A stretch of 7,272 nt of DNA, from positions 1 through 7,272 of the forward strand of contig JAEWDG010000143.1 of assembly GCA_023390215.1 (NCBI GenBank). The letters are read 5' to 3'. A program made the translations under genes and the position numbers. Positions within the stretch are counted from its first letter, which is position 1. Each line of letters begins with the position of its first letter. Under the pieces are notes generated by a model. It made no database searches and had not been told where the DNA came from. It was given only the letters and a program-made list of their open reading frames with translations. Shown here one piece after another: positions 1 through 6,681 of this stretch. The DNA comes from Bacteroidota bacterium (lineage in GTDB: Bacteria > Bacteroidota > Bacteroidia > Chitinophagales > Chitinophagaceae).

Positions 1-730
1 CTATGGTCCATCCGCCTTCGGTCCAGTCACTTGCCGAAATACGCACGAAGATGGGTTTTCCCTGGGGCCAGGCTTTTCGCACAGCGCCGGTTATTTCTAA
101 CACAAGGCGTACCCTGTTTTCAAAACTGCCGCCATATCCATCATTTCTCCGGTTACACAATGGTGAATAAAACTGGTGAAGTAAATAACCATGAGCTGCA
201 TGTACTTCTACCACGTCGAATCCTGCTTTTTCAGCCCTCTCCGCAGCCTTCACAAAATCACCGATGACATTTTTTATTTCTTCTTTTGTTAATTCATGGG
301 GCGGATGTTCTCCCACATGATAGGGAATATTACCTGATGAAACCGATTGCCAGCCATTCTCTTCCTCCGGGAGTATTTGCTTATTTCCTTCCCATGGTTT
401 TTGCATACTCGCTTTTCTTCCTGCATGAGCCAGTTGAATCCCCGCGAATACACCCTGTGAATGGATAAACGTTGTAATCTGTTTTAATTTTTCAATATGC
501 GCATCCTTCCAAAGCCCCATATCGCCATAACTAATTCTACCCTCCGGTGAAACCGCAGTGGCTTCCTGTATGATCAATGCCGCACCACCTACGGCTCTGG
601 CGCCCAGATGCACAAGATGCCAATCATTTGCAAATCCATCAACTGATGAATACTGGCACATGGGAGATATTACAATGCGGTTGCGTAGTGTAAGTTCCCG
701 TATTGAATAGGTTGAGAAGAGCTTAGACAT
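1..730 (-). CDS. Old Yellow Enzyme-type NADH:flavin oxidoreductase (YqjM-like), 3' end cut by window edge
   Basis: This gene encodes the first 243 residues of an FMN-dependent ene-reductase of the OYE family, a cytoplasmic TIM barrel that uses NAD(P)H to reduce activated C=C bonds, such as those of enones and other electrophiles. The start is the ATG at 730-728, giving MSKLFSTYSI. Visible signatures are SPMCQYS with C25 and Y27, which match the C26/Y28 pair of the YqjM ('thermophilic-like') class; QLAHAGRK at 99-106; HAAHGYLLHQF at 177-187, whose H177 and H180 match the substrate-binding histidine pair; CNRRNDGYGGS at 192-202; and FVRIS with R230 as the probable FMN-phosphate-side arginine. 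Family members are about 340-370 residues, so roughly a third is missing at the left edge. The upstream region is A/T-rich with no clear Shine-Dalgarno sequence. Family assignment is firm; the physiological substrate is unknown. Confidence 0.9.
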   Translation of the reverse strand, partial: MSKLFSTYSIRELTLRNRIVISPMCQYSSVDGFANDWHLVHLGARAVGGAALIIQEATAVSPEGRISYGDMGLWKDAHIEKLKQITTFIHSQGVFAGIQLAHAGRKASMQKPWEGNKQILPEEENGWQSVSSGNIPYHVGEHPPHELTKEEIKNVIGDFVKAAERAEKAGFDVVEVHAAHGYLLHQFYSPLCNRRNDGYGGSFENRVRLVLEITGAVRKAWPQGKPIFVRISASDWTEGGWTI

Positions 731-944
731 TTTTATGTATTCGTTGACCGGCCTTCATAAAAAATTCGTAAATAAAATTTGATTGAAAGTCCATAAAAAT
801 GAAAAACAGACGTTCCTACTGTTTGGCTTTTAAATTAGCCTGTAAGTCGCAGTGTCGCTCAGTTATATTCTCGTGATGAGACTTGTTTTTCGTTGGGCTT
901 TCAATTAAATTTTTAGAATTTTTTATGTAGCCTTGATTTTTTGC

Positions 945-972
945 GCAGCTTTTGTATCAAGACAAAAGCTGC
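945..972 (-). terminator. Perfect 11-bp hairpin just after the alcohol dehydrogenase stop, candidate terminator or 3'-end structure
   Basis: GCAGCTTTTGT (945-955) and ACAAAAGCTGC (962-972) are perfect inverted arms around the 6-nt loop ATCAAG. The structure begins 8 nt past the dehydrogenase stop codon (981-983). In the dehydrogenase transcript it is followed by GCAAAAAATCAAGG rather than a U-tract, so it is not a canonical intrinsic terminator. It could act as a U-poor terminator or as a 3' exonuclease-blocking stem. The loop is also complementary to CTTGAT at 932-937. Confidence 0.45.
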
Positions 973-980
973 AACTAAAT

Positions 981-2027
981 CTACTTAAGCGTTGAAAGAT
1001 CGATTACAAAACGATATTTCACATCGCCTTTCAGCATACGTTCATAAGCCTCGTTGATATCTTTGATATCCAGCATTTCGATATCTGACACGATATCATG
1101 TTCGGCGCAATAATCCAGCATTTCCTGTGTTTCTGCAATACCACCGATCAGCGAGCCGGCGAGGCTTCTCCTTCCGCCTATAAGGTTAAAGGCCGCAACA
1201 GGCGTAGCTTCGGGTGGCGCACCCACACAGATCATCACACCATCCCTTCGCAACAGACTCAGATAAGCATTGTAATCGTGTTGGGCAGAAACCGTATCTA
1301 AAATAAAATCGAAATATCCACGAACGGCATCCATTTGCTTTTCATCTCTGGTTACAACAAATTTATGCGCACCCAGTTTTTTCGCATCTGCTTCTTTTGA
1401 AGGCGAAGTACTGAGTACGGTTACTTCAGCACCAAATGAAACCCCGAATTTTACAGCCATGTGCCCTAAACCACCAAGCCCTACTACGGCGAGTTTATGA
1501 CCTTTACTCACTTTCCAATGACGGAGCGGTGAATAGGTTGTAATTCCTGCACAAAGCAATGGAGCAACGGCCGCCAGGCTGAGCTTTTCTGAGACTTTGA
1601 GCACAAAATCCTCATTGACAACGATCAGGTTTGAATAGCCTCCGTAAGTGGGCGTTTTTTTATCCTGCTCGTAGCTGTTGTAGGTGCCGCTGGATCCATT
1701 CTCACAAAATTGCTCCAGATCATCCTTGCAATTCGCGCAGGTACGGCAACTATCTACAAGGCAACCCACGCCGACGAGGTCGCCGGCCTTGTATTTTTTT
1801 ACATGCGTACCCACATTGGAGACTACACCTACGATCTCATGCCCGGGCACCATAGGAAAAATTCCATGTCCCCATTCATCCCTAACCTGATGGATATCGC
1901 TATGGCAAACACCACAAAACTTTATATCAATCTGTACGTCATGCGGACCCACCTCTCTGCGTTCAAACTCCCAGTTGGTCAATTTTTCTCCGGCTGCAGG
2001 TGCAGCATATGATTTGGTCTTCGTCAT
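981..2027 (-). CDS. Zinc-dependent alcohol/aldehyde dehydrogenase, cinnamyl-alcohol-dehydrogenase (YahK/AdhC-like) type
   Basis: This encodes a 348-residue cytoplasmic medium-chain dehydrogenase that probably interconverts aldehydes and primary alcohols with NADP(H). The N-terminal GroES-like catalytic domain holds FCGVCHSDIH, with C41 as the expected catalytic zinc ligand; PGHE, with H63 and E64; and C159 in PLLCAG as the third ligand. The structural zinc lobe is complete: C94, C97, C100 and C108. The Rossmann domain has GLGGLG at 183-188, and STSPSK at 206-211 after its second strand. In the CAD family a Ser/Lys-rich segment there binds the 2'-phosphate of NADP, so NADP(H) preference is inferred. 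Length is normal for the family (about 350), so it appears intact. It is divergent from the Crp/Fnr gene across 91 bp and followed by a strong hairpin. In its role it could reduce toxic aldehydes, complementing the neighbouring ene-reductase; the true substrate cannot be read from sequence. Confidence 0.93.
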   Translation of the reverse strand: MTKTKSYAAPAAGEKLTNWEFERREVGPHDVQIDIKFCGVCHSDIHQVRDEWGHGIFPMVPGHEIVGVVSNVGTHVKKYKAGDLVGVGCLVDSCRTCANCKDDLEQFCENGSSGTYNSYEQDKKTPTYGGYSNLIVVNEDFVLKVSEKLSLAAVAPLLCAGITTYSPLRHWKVSKGHKLAVVGLGGLGHMAVKFGVSFGAEVTVLSTSPSKEADAKKLGAHKFVVTRDEKQMDAVRGYFDFILDTVSAQHDYNAYLSLLRRDGVMICVGAPPEATPVAAFNLIGGRRSLAGSLIGGIAETQEMLDYCAEHDIVSDIEMLDIKDINEAYERMLKGDVKYRFVIDLSTLK

Positions 2028-2118
2028 TATAGTTTGCTTTGCTGAGTAACAAATAACCTGGGAATTTGTTTTTTACTCTGAAAAAGAATCGAAATTCGGA
2101 GCATGCTAATATTAAACA

Positions 2119-2772
2119 ATGGATCCAATAGAAAAGATTCTGACAAAACATTTTCCCGGCCTTGAGCCGGCACTGATTACCGAAATGGCTGAGAAGGGCG
2201 AATTCAGGGAAATACAGGAGGGTGAAGTATTCATGCAATCCGGGTCGAATATCCGCGCTGCCTTGCTGGTAGTAGAAGGATTAGTGAAGATTTATCGCGA
2301 AGATGATGAAGGGCAGGAATTCTTTATGTATTATCTGGACCCTGGTAAAGCCTGTGCCCTCTCTTTACTTTGTTCCGCAAAACAGGATACCAGCGCTGTG
2401 ATGGCCAGGGCGGAAACAAATTCTACATTGCTGGCGATCCCGTTAACGGTAGTGGATGACTGGATGAAAAAATATACTTCATGGAACCAGTTTGCATTGG
2501 CTTCCTACAGAGAAAGATTTGAAGAGTTGCTCGAAACCATTGATCACATTGCGTTTCGAAATATGGATGAAAGACTGGTTTTCTATCTGAAAAGGCTCAG
2601 GGAGAAGTTGGGCACACGGCAATTTCAATTTTCATTTACTCAGGTAGCACAGGATCTGAATTCATCCAGGGAGGTTATATCCCGGCTGATGAAGAAACTT
2701 GCAGACAAGGGGCTCATAAAATATAATCGCAATACGGTTGAGATCATCGACCTGGACCGGGCATTGACCTGA
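2119..2772 (+). CDS. Crp/Fnr-family transcriptional regulator, not predicted to bind cAMP or an Fe-S cluster
   Basis: This encodes a 217-residue dimeric DNA-binding regulator. Residues about 15-125 form the cyclic-nucleotide-binding-type beta-roll (EIQEGEVFMQSGS, then VVEGLVKIYRE). Residues about 126-160 form the dimer helix, and 170-203 form the Crp-type winged helix-turn-helix (FTQVAQDL...SSREVISRLMKKL). The recognition helix has R184, E185 and R189, in register with E. coli CRP R180, E181 and R185, which read GTGA. FNR has Val instead of the first Arg, so CRP-like specificity is inferred. Where CRP has its cAMP-contact Glu and Arg, this protein has PGKACALSLLCSAKQDTSAV. That segment carries its only cysteines, C79 and C85, and no N-terminal FNR cysteine cluster exists. 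The ATG at 2119 is chosen because upstream is A/T-rich (ATTAAACA). It is probably co-transcribed with the DUF1543 gene 28 bp downstream. The effector is unknown; a redox or thiol signal is a guess. Confidence 0.92.
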   Translation: MDPIEKILTKHFPGLEPALITEMAEKGEFREIQEGEVFMQSGSNIRAALLVVEGLVKIYREDDEGQEFFMYYLDPGKACALSLLCSAKQDTSAVMARAETNSTLLAIPLTVVDDWMKKYTSWNQFALASYRERFEELLETIDHIAFRNMDERLVFYLKRLREKLGTRQFQFSFTQVAQDLNSSREVISRLMKKLADKGLIKYNRNTVEIIDLDRALT

Positions 2773-2800
2773 TCGGTTCAAATTTTGTTTCCAGAGAGCT

Positions 2801-3370
2801 ATGGCAAAACTATTTATGACGTTAATCGGCAGTACACCAGCCGGCAGGCATATTGAACAGCATGACGTTTTTTTTGGTATCGGTGAAAACATTCGTGACC
2901 TGATCCCTTACATCAACAACTTCTGGCCGGAAGCCAGGGGAAAAATGCATTTCGACGCCTGGCGTGAAGTAAGCCTGGTTAATGGATTTTCGGTGGAGGT
3001 AGTTGAAGATCCCGCATTCAAAAGCGACACACAATTATTCTTTATCAACCTGGGAGGATACAAACAGGGTGAATTTGAAGAGTTTCATTATAAGATGATC
3101 GTGGCGGCCAGTGGAAAAGCCGAAGCCATCAGGTCAGCGAAACAGACCGCGTTTTTCCGCCATACTGGTTTCAAAGGAGCGAATGCGCATGTTGATGATA
3201 AATACGGTGTAGACGTGGATGATGCCTACGCGATCAACGATATATTGCCAGAATCTCTGAAGCAAAGGTATAGCCTGAAGATCCAGTCTTCCGGTAATAA
3301 AATGCAGGAAGATGAAGTGCATCTGGGTTATTTCAAATTCGATACAGTAGATAAATGGGCACCTTTATAA
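2801..3370 (+). CDS. DUF1543-family protein with an internal two-fold repeat, function unknown
   Basis: This encodes a 189-residue soluble-looking protein without signal peptide or membrane segment. I recognise it as DUF1543 from HDVFFGIGE (21-29), LFFINLGGYKQGEFEEFHYK (79-98), and the C-terminal HTGFKGANAHVDDKYGVDVDD (121-141), where only parts are quoted as landmarks. The family has no assigned biochemical role. The N-terminal LF....G....G...E.H pattern (L4, F5, G10, G15, E19, H21) recurs without gaps 75 residues later (L79, F80, G85, G90, E94, H96), suggesting an internal duplication. This fits my recollection that DUF1543 occurs in one or two copies per protein. The gene follows the Crp/Fnr gene by 28 bp and is probably in the same operon; AGAG a few bases before the ATG may help initiation. 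Its stop codon overlaps the stop of the opposing FAD-protein gene. Family call is fairly sure; function is not inferred. Confidence 0.8.
   Translation: MAKLFMTLIGSTPAGRHIEQHDVFFGIGENIRDLIPYINNFWPEARGKMHFDAWREVSLVNGFSVEVVEDPAFKSDTQLFFINLGGYKQGEFEEFHYKMIVAASGKAEAIRSAKQTAFFRHTGFKGANAHVDDKYGVDVDDAYAINDILPESLKQRYSLKIQSSGNKMQEDEVHLGYFKFDTVDKWAPL
3365..3370. other. Shared palindromic stop: TTATAA ends two convergent genes
   Basis: TTATAA reads TAA as the DUF1543 stop on the plus strand (3368-3370) and TAA as the FAD-protein stop on the minus strand (3367-3365). The coding regions therefore overlap by 6 bp tail to tail. There is no space for a terminator between the genes, so each transcript must run into the antisense of the other or stop inside its coding sequence. 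Confidence 0.85.
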
Positions 3371-5104
3371 ATTTTCTCTTTTCAGATCTTCCATGATACG
3401 GCCTGAGATCCTTTTCGAAGCTGCTTCCCCAAAATCCAAACCTGAATAATCGGGATTAAAACCTGCCATATAAGGTACGGCCATAAGATAAACACGGTTG
3501 TTAAAAATTCCATAGTCATTCAATACCTGGAAATCATCATTGATTGCAATGCCGGGAACTTTCAAATAATAATTTTCATCATCAATTTTTTCTACGAGCT
3601 CATTACCATTTTCAAATTCCTTCTTTGCTTTTTCCGCATCTCTGAAACGCAGTTTGGCTTTGCTGATGATCTTTTGTTCACGAAGAGAGGAGAAAGGAAA
3701 ATCTTCAATCTCCATCGGTTGCTGGCCTATAGAATCTACAAATAACTTGTATTCCTGTTCCTGTTTAACTCCGTTTTCATCTGTATAAACGTAAACTATT
3801 CCTCCTTCTTTACGAGGGCGCACCTCACTGCTTCTGTCAACCGGAATAATGCTCAACACTTCTGCATCGCGTAAGGCGATCAGTTCCCTGCACGAGGATT
3901 GAGGTACAAAAGCGATCACGATTGAAATTAACGGCATCAACGTTTTTTTCAGGCGCATCATATCTTCCGCAGAAAAATGCTTGGCGGGGTAATTCATATC
4001 GAAACTTAAAACCGCCAGCATTTCTTTCCAAAAAACAGACTGCTGTCTTTGAATAGATTTCTCAGCCTCTGCGTATTCTGATTTGAATAGAATAAATGGG
4101 TCGAGTCTTTCACGCAGCGACATCATTTCTTCCACAAATTCCTCAAGCCTGAAGTCTTTTATTTTTTCATAGAAATCCGGATCCTTCTCTGCCAGTGGTT
4201 GCTTAAAATGTATATCGAATATGATATCCAGGGGAACAAACCCATCATTTTCATTTCTTATCTGCAGGATCTCCGCTTCGGGTAACACAGAATTTTTCAT
4301 CAGGTGTGGATCTTCAAGATGGAAACGGATCGCAGGCAATAACCCATCGATAGAATGCAAAACCAGCCTGAAATTCCTGCTATAATTGTGTAAGCTGTAA
4401 GTCAGTTTCCCTTCATTTGTTTCAGCAAAACTCCCATTCGAACGGGCCAGCGTTCTGATACTGTCGATAGCGGTAAGCGAGGACCCACGGATTGCAACCG
4501 GATAATTTATTTGCAGCTCCAGTTTGGAAGGCGGATAAGGAGAATCGAAATATCCGGGAATTTTTCCTTCATTTTTTTTAGGCCATACATGTCCCGTGCA
4601 AATGATCAGTTTGTCAAAAAAATATACCGAACGATTTTCCAGTTCAATTTCCACTTTGTTTTTATCCGGTACATCTTTCACATCACGTACGCGTGAGTTT
4701 AATTCCACGGCCACTTCCATACCCAGTGTACGCGCGATATCGATCAGTATATAAAATTGTGCTTCCAGGTAATGTCCGAAAAGCAGCCGGGGAAGTACTT
4801 TATACTCATTAAAAGATCCGGAATCGATCTGATATTGACGTAAAAGCTCGGGAGGAGCCTGAGGCAGCCAGTCTTTCACGGAAGTGACCAGCGCAGGTAT
4901 CTCATTGTCTGATACGTTGGTAATATGTTCTTCATTTGCACCTGCTTCGCTATACGGCATACCGGCACCTAATCTGGAACCAGATTCAAAAATGGTCACA
5001 GAAAGATCTGTCCGGCCCGCGTCAACAAGAGACTTAAACATGAATAATCCGGAAGGGCCGCCCCCAATGATAGCGATCCCCGGCTTTAAGGGTTTAGTTT
5101 CCAT
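3365..5104 (-). CDS. FAD/NAD(P)-binding protein, YdhS-like (COG4529 type)
   Basis: This encodes a 579-residue probable flavoprotein oxidoreductase. The N-terminal dinucleotide fold is clear: IAIIGGGPSGLFMFKSL with G14-G16 and G19, then VTIFES with E40 as the ribose-binding acid. It is followed by GMPYSEAGANEEHITNVSDN, the 'PYG...H..NV' region typical of the FAD-NAD(P)-binding family, and DWLPQ. LIICTGHVWP (167-176) ends the first fold. AIRGSSLTAIDSIRTL (204-219) resembles the second nucleotide-binding segment, and DSIGQQP lies near the C-terminus. The frame stays open to an ATG at 5167, but I choose ATG 5104 because it places the Rossmann glycine motif about ten residues in, as is usual. The longer start would also put the GTGAC-N4-GTCAC palindrome inside the gene. 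There is no signal peptide or membrane helix. It is transcribed divergently from the porin-like gene and converges on the DUF1543 gene. The substrate is unknown, and E. coli YdhS is itself poorly characterised. Confidence 0.82.
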   Translation of the reverse strand: METKPLKPGIAIIGGGPSGLFMFKSLVDAGRTDLSVTIFESGSRLGAGMPYSEAGANEEHITNVSDNEIPALVTSVKDWLPQAPPELLRQYQIDSGSFNEYKVLPRLLFGHYLEAQFYILIDIARTLGMEVAVELNSRVRDVKDVPDKNKVEIELENRSVYFFDKLIICTGHVWPKKNEGKIPGYFDSPYPPSKLELQINYPVAIRGSSLTAIDSIRTLARSNGSFAETNEGKLTYSLHNYSRNFRLVLHSIDGLLPAIRFHLEDPHLMKNSVLPEAEILQIRNENDGFVPLDIIFDIHFKQPLAEKDPDFYEKIKDFRLEEFVEEMMSLRERLDPFILFKSEYAEAEKSIQRQQSVFWKEMLAVLSFDMNYPAKHFSAEDMMRLKKTLMPLISIVIAFVPQSSCRELIALRDAEVLSIIPVDRSSEVRPRKEGGIVYVYTDENGVKQEQEYKLFVDSIGQQPMEIEDFPFSSLREQKIISKAKLRFRDAEKAKKEFENGNELVEKIDDENYYLKVPGIAINDDFQVLNDYGIFNNRVYLMAVPYMAGFNPDYSGLDFGEAASKRISGRIMEDLKRENL

Positions 5105-5150
5105 ACATCTAAAAAAGATTATCCAAAAACTGTGCGAGAGAATATCTACC

Positions 5151-5164
5151 GTGACTGCTGTCAC
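5151..5164. promoter_or_regulatory. Palindrome GTGAC-TGCT-GTCAC, candidate Crp-type operator (copy 1)
   Basis: This is a perfect 5-bp inverted repeat with a 4-bp spacer, equal to the CRP half-site layout GTGA-N6-TCAC. It lies in the gap between the divergent FAD-protein gene (start 5104) and the porin-like gene (start 5224 or 5251), so it could control both. Its centre is about 53 bp from the FAD-protein ATG. A partial match to the Bacteroidota -7 element (AATCTTTG, 5187-5194, against TAnnTTTG) lies about 35 bp to the right. The same motif recurs at 6678-6691. Binding by the regulator encoded at 2119-2772 is an inference. Confidence 0.55.
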
Positions 5165-5205
5165 CAACGGTCAGCATGCAATATAGAATCTTTGTGCACT
5201 TAATC

Positions 5206-5211
5206 AGGAGG
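5206..5211 (+). promoter_or_regulatory. AGGAGG Shine-Dalgarno-like sequence before the porin-like gene
   Basis: AGGAGG is followed by AAACATTTTTTGATG. It stands 9 nt before an in-frame TTG (5221) and 12 nt before an in-frame ATG (5224), and much further from the ATG at 5251. If used, it favours a start near 5221-5224. Bacteroidota ribosomes generally rely little on Shine-Dalgarno pairing, so this is only suggestive. Confidence 0.35.
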
Positions 5212-5250
5212 AAACATTTTTTGATGGTTATTTTGCTGCATAATATTTTA

Positions 5251-6681
5251 ATGAAGGGTCTGATATCTCATAGAAACGCTCTAACCACTTTTTCATTTTT
5301 TGCTTTTTTCCTGATTTTAGTTTTCACTTCAACAGAACCGGCAGCACAAAGTTTCGACACGAGCAGGAATTATAAGATTGCTGAAGTTTTAAAACAATCA
5401 GAAGTATCGGGAAGAATACGATATTTTTTTATGCTTACCGAGAATGAAAAAGATCTCACCGATTACCATGCACATGCTGCAGGAATTAACCTTGAATATG
5501 AAACAGGAAATTATTATGGATTCAGGTTTAACATTGCCGGATCTTACGTAGTAAACATAGAGGCTTCCGATCTTTCCAAGCCCGATTCTCTCACCCGAAC
5601 CTATAACCGCTATGAAGCAGGTCTGTTCAATCAGGCGGACCTGAGGCAAAGGCAAAACTTTGGAAGAGTCGAAAAACTTAACCTGAGCTGGAGCTCCCGA
5701 CACTGGCTCGTAATAGCCGGATTACAACCTTTTCAGACAGCTTTCATCAATCCTCAGGATGGCAGGATGGAACCTACCGTGGTTGGTGGACTCACAGCCA
5801 AAGGACGATGCAGTAAACGAAACCTGGATTGGCAATTATCCTGGTTAGGGTGGATCTCGCCAAGGGGCACCCAGCATTGGTTCAGGGCGGAAAATTCAAT
5901 AGGTATTTACGGGCAGGGGAAAAATCCCGGGGGAGGGCCGGCCGATCACCTTAACCATCTTTCCTCTTCGGGTATCATCTATGGAAGTTTTTCGAAACAA
6001 ACCAAACATGTAAAGTTTCAGATCACCGAGCAATTGGTCACAAATATTTTTAATACAGCACTACTTCAACTGGATTATAACTTTAAGGCAGGATTATTAA
6101 AATGGATGGCTGGTGTTCAGGGGTTACAACAGTTTTCTGTGAACCATGGGGGTAACATTGATCCGGAAAAAGCCTATTTTTCTGCAGGCCAGCAATCCTG
6201 GGCCTATTCCGCAAGATTGGGTATAAGTATCAAAAACACAGAATTGTTTTTCAATTATACCCGTATAACAAAAAATGGATGTTACCTGATGCCCAGAGAA
6301 TGGGGCCGAGATCCCTTTTATACATTTATACAGAGAGAGCGAACCGAAGGCATCGCGAACATGGATGCAGTATCAATTAACTTCAGGCAGGAATTGCTGA
6401 AGTCGCAACTATCGCTGGAATTGGCTTATGGCCGTTATTATTTGCCCGCTGCTTCTGATTCACGAAAGAACAAATACGGTATGCCCTCTTATGATCATTC
6501 CAAACTTCAGGTCAATTATGGCTTCCGAAAAACCCTTAGCGGCCTTCAGATTTCCACCTTATTAATATATAAAAAAGCTATCCCCGAAAAACCTTCAGAT
6601 CCAAAATACAGTATCAACAAGGTTGATATGGCGAATGTAAACTTCGTGCTGAACTATCAGTTTGCTCATGCCTTTAAGTGA
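5251..6681 (+). CDS. Outer-membrane beta-barrel protein, probable OprD-like porin
   Basis: This encodes a 476-residue exported protein from the ATG at 5251. The N-terminus MKGLISHRN plus a hydrophobic stretch (about 12-27, FSFFAFFLILVF) and EPAAQS looks like a signal peptide cut near A32. The rest lacks membrane helices and alternates short aromatic/aliphatic strands with polar turns, as in barrels. SWSSRHWLVIAGLQPFQTAF then NPQDGRMEP (168-175) recalls the OprD-family pattern of strand, G-Q/P, and 'DGR..P' constriction-side segment. LMPREWGRDPFYTF (346-359) and RERTEG (362-367) also resemble OprD relatives. The last strand is VNFVLNYQFAHAFK. OprD porins carry small organic solutes such as carboxylates or basic amino acids; the solute here is unknown. 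In-frame alternatives are TTG 5221, ATG 5224 and ATG 5176; 5176 would bury the Shine-Dalgarno-like sequence and is least likely. It lies upstream of and co-directional with the peroxiredoxin gene. Confidence 0.68.
   Translation: MKGLISHRNALTTFSFFAFFLILVFTSTEPAAQSFDTSRNYKIAEVLKQSEVSGRIRYFFMLTENEKDLTDYHAHAAGINLEYETGNYYGFRFNIAGSYVVNIEASDLSKPDSLTRTYNRYEAGLFNQADLRQRQNFGRVEKLNLSWSSRHWLVIAGLQPFQTAFINPQDGRMEPTVVGGLTAKGRCSKRNLDWQLSWLGWISPRGTQHWFRAENSIGIYGQGKNPGGGPADHLNHLSSSGIIYGSFSKQTKHVKFQITEQLVTNIFNTALLQLDYNFKAGLLKWMAGVQGLQQFSVNHGGNIDPEKAYFSAGQQSWAYSARLGISIKNTELFFNYTRITKNGCYLMPREWGRDPFYTFIQRERTEGIANMDAVSINFRQELLKSQLSLELAYGRYYLPAASDSRKNKYGMPSYDHSKLQVNYGFRKTLSGLQISTLLIYKKAIPEKPSDPKYSINKVDMANVNFVLNYQFAHAFK

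Noticed and set aside
804..824. AAACAG-N9-CTGTTT hairpin in the gap between the ene-reductase and dehydrogenase genes
   Set aside because: Six A/T-rich pairs with a long loop are expected by chance; no U-tract or placement suggesting function.
1081..1098. GATATC-N6-GATATC repeat
   Set aside because: Each unit is a self-palindrome within dehydrogenase codons (DIVSDIE region); no sign of function.
1631..2012. Plus-strand open frames across the dehydrogenase gene, and similar antisense frames elsewhere
   Set aside because: They lie opposite clearly recognised enzymes, have no protein-like motifs and are explained by codon use of the real genes.
2086..2097. GAAT-N4-ATTC inverted repeat between the dehydrogenase and regulator genes, considered as an autoregulatory operator
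   Set aside because: Arms are only 4 bp and A/T-rich, and they do not match GTGA...TCAC. No such motif exists in this gap, so self-regulation is not supported.
2868..2875. T8 run in the DUF1543 gene (another T8 at 7128-7135 in the peroxiredoxin), considered as slippage or frameshift sites
   Set aside because: Both encode in-frame Phe-Phe at positions that fit the family patterns (HDVFFG and AVFFID), and reading frames continue normally.
4683..4696. Palindrome TCACG-TACG-CGTGA
   Set aside because: It lies deep inside the FAD-protein coding sequence and has the half-sites in the opposite order to GTGA...TCAC, so I take it as chance.
4876..4887. Inverted repeat TCAC-GGAA-GTGA
   Set aside because: Coding sequence of the FAD protein, half-sites reversed and short arms; not comparable with the two intergenic copies.
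5105..5167. 21-residue upstream extension of the FAD-protein gene to ATG 5167
   Set aside because: The Rossmann motif normally sits about ten residues from the start, as it does from ATG 5104, and the extension runs over the palindromic site.
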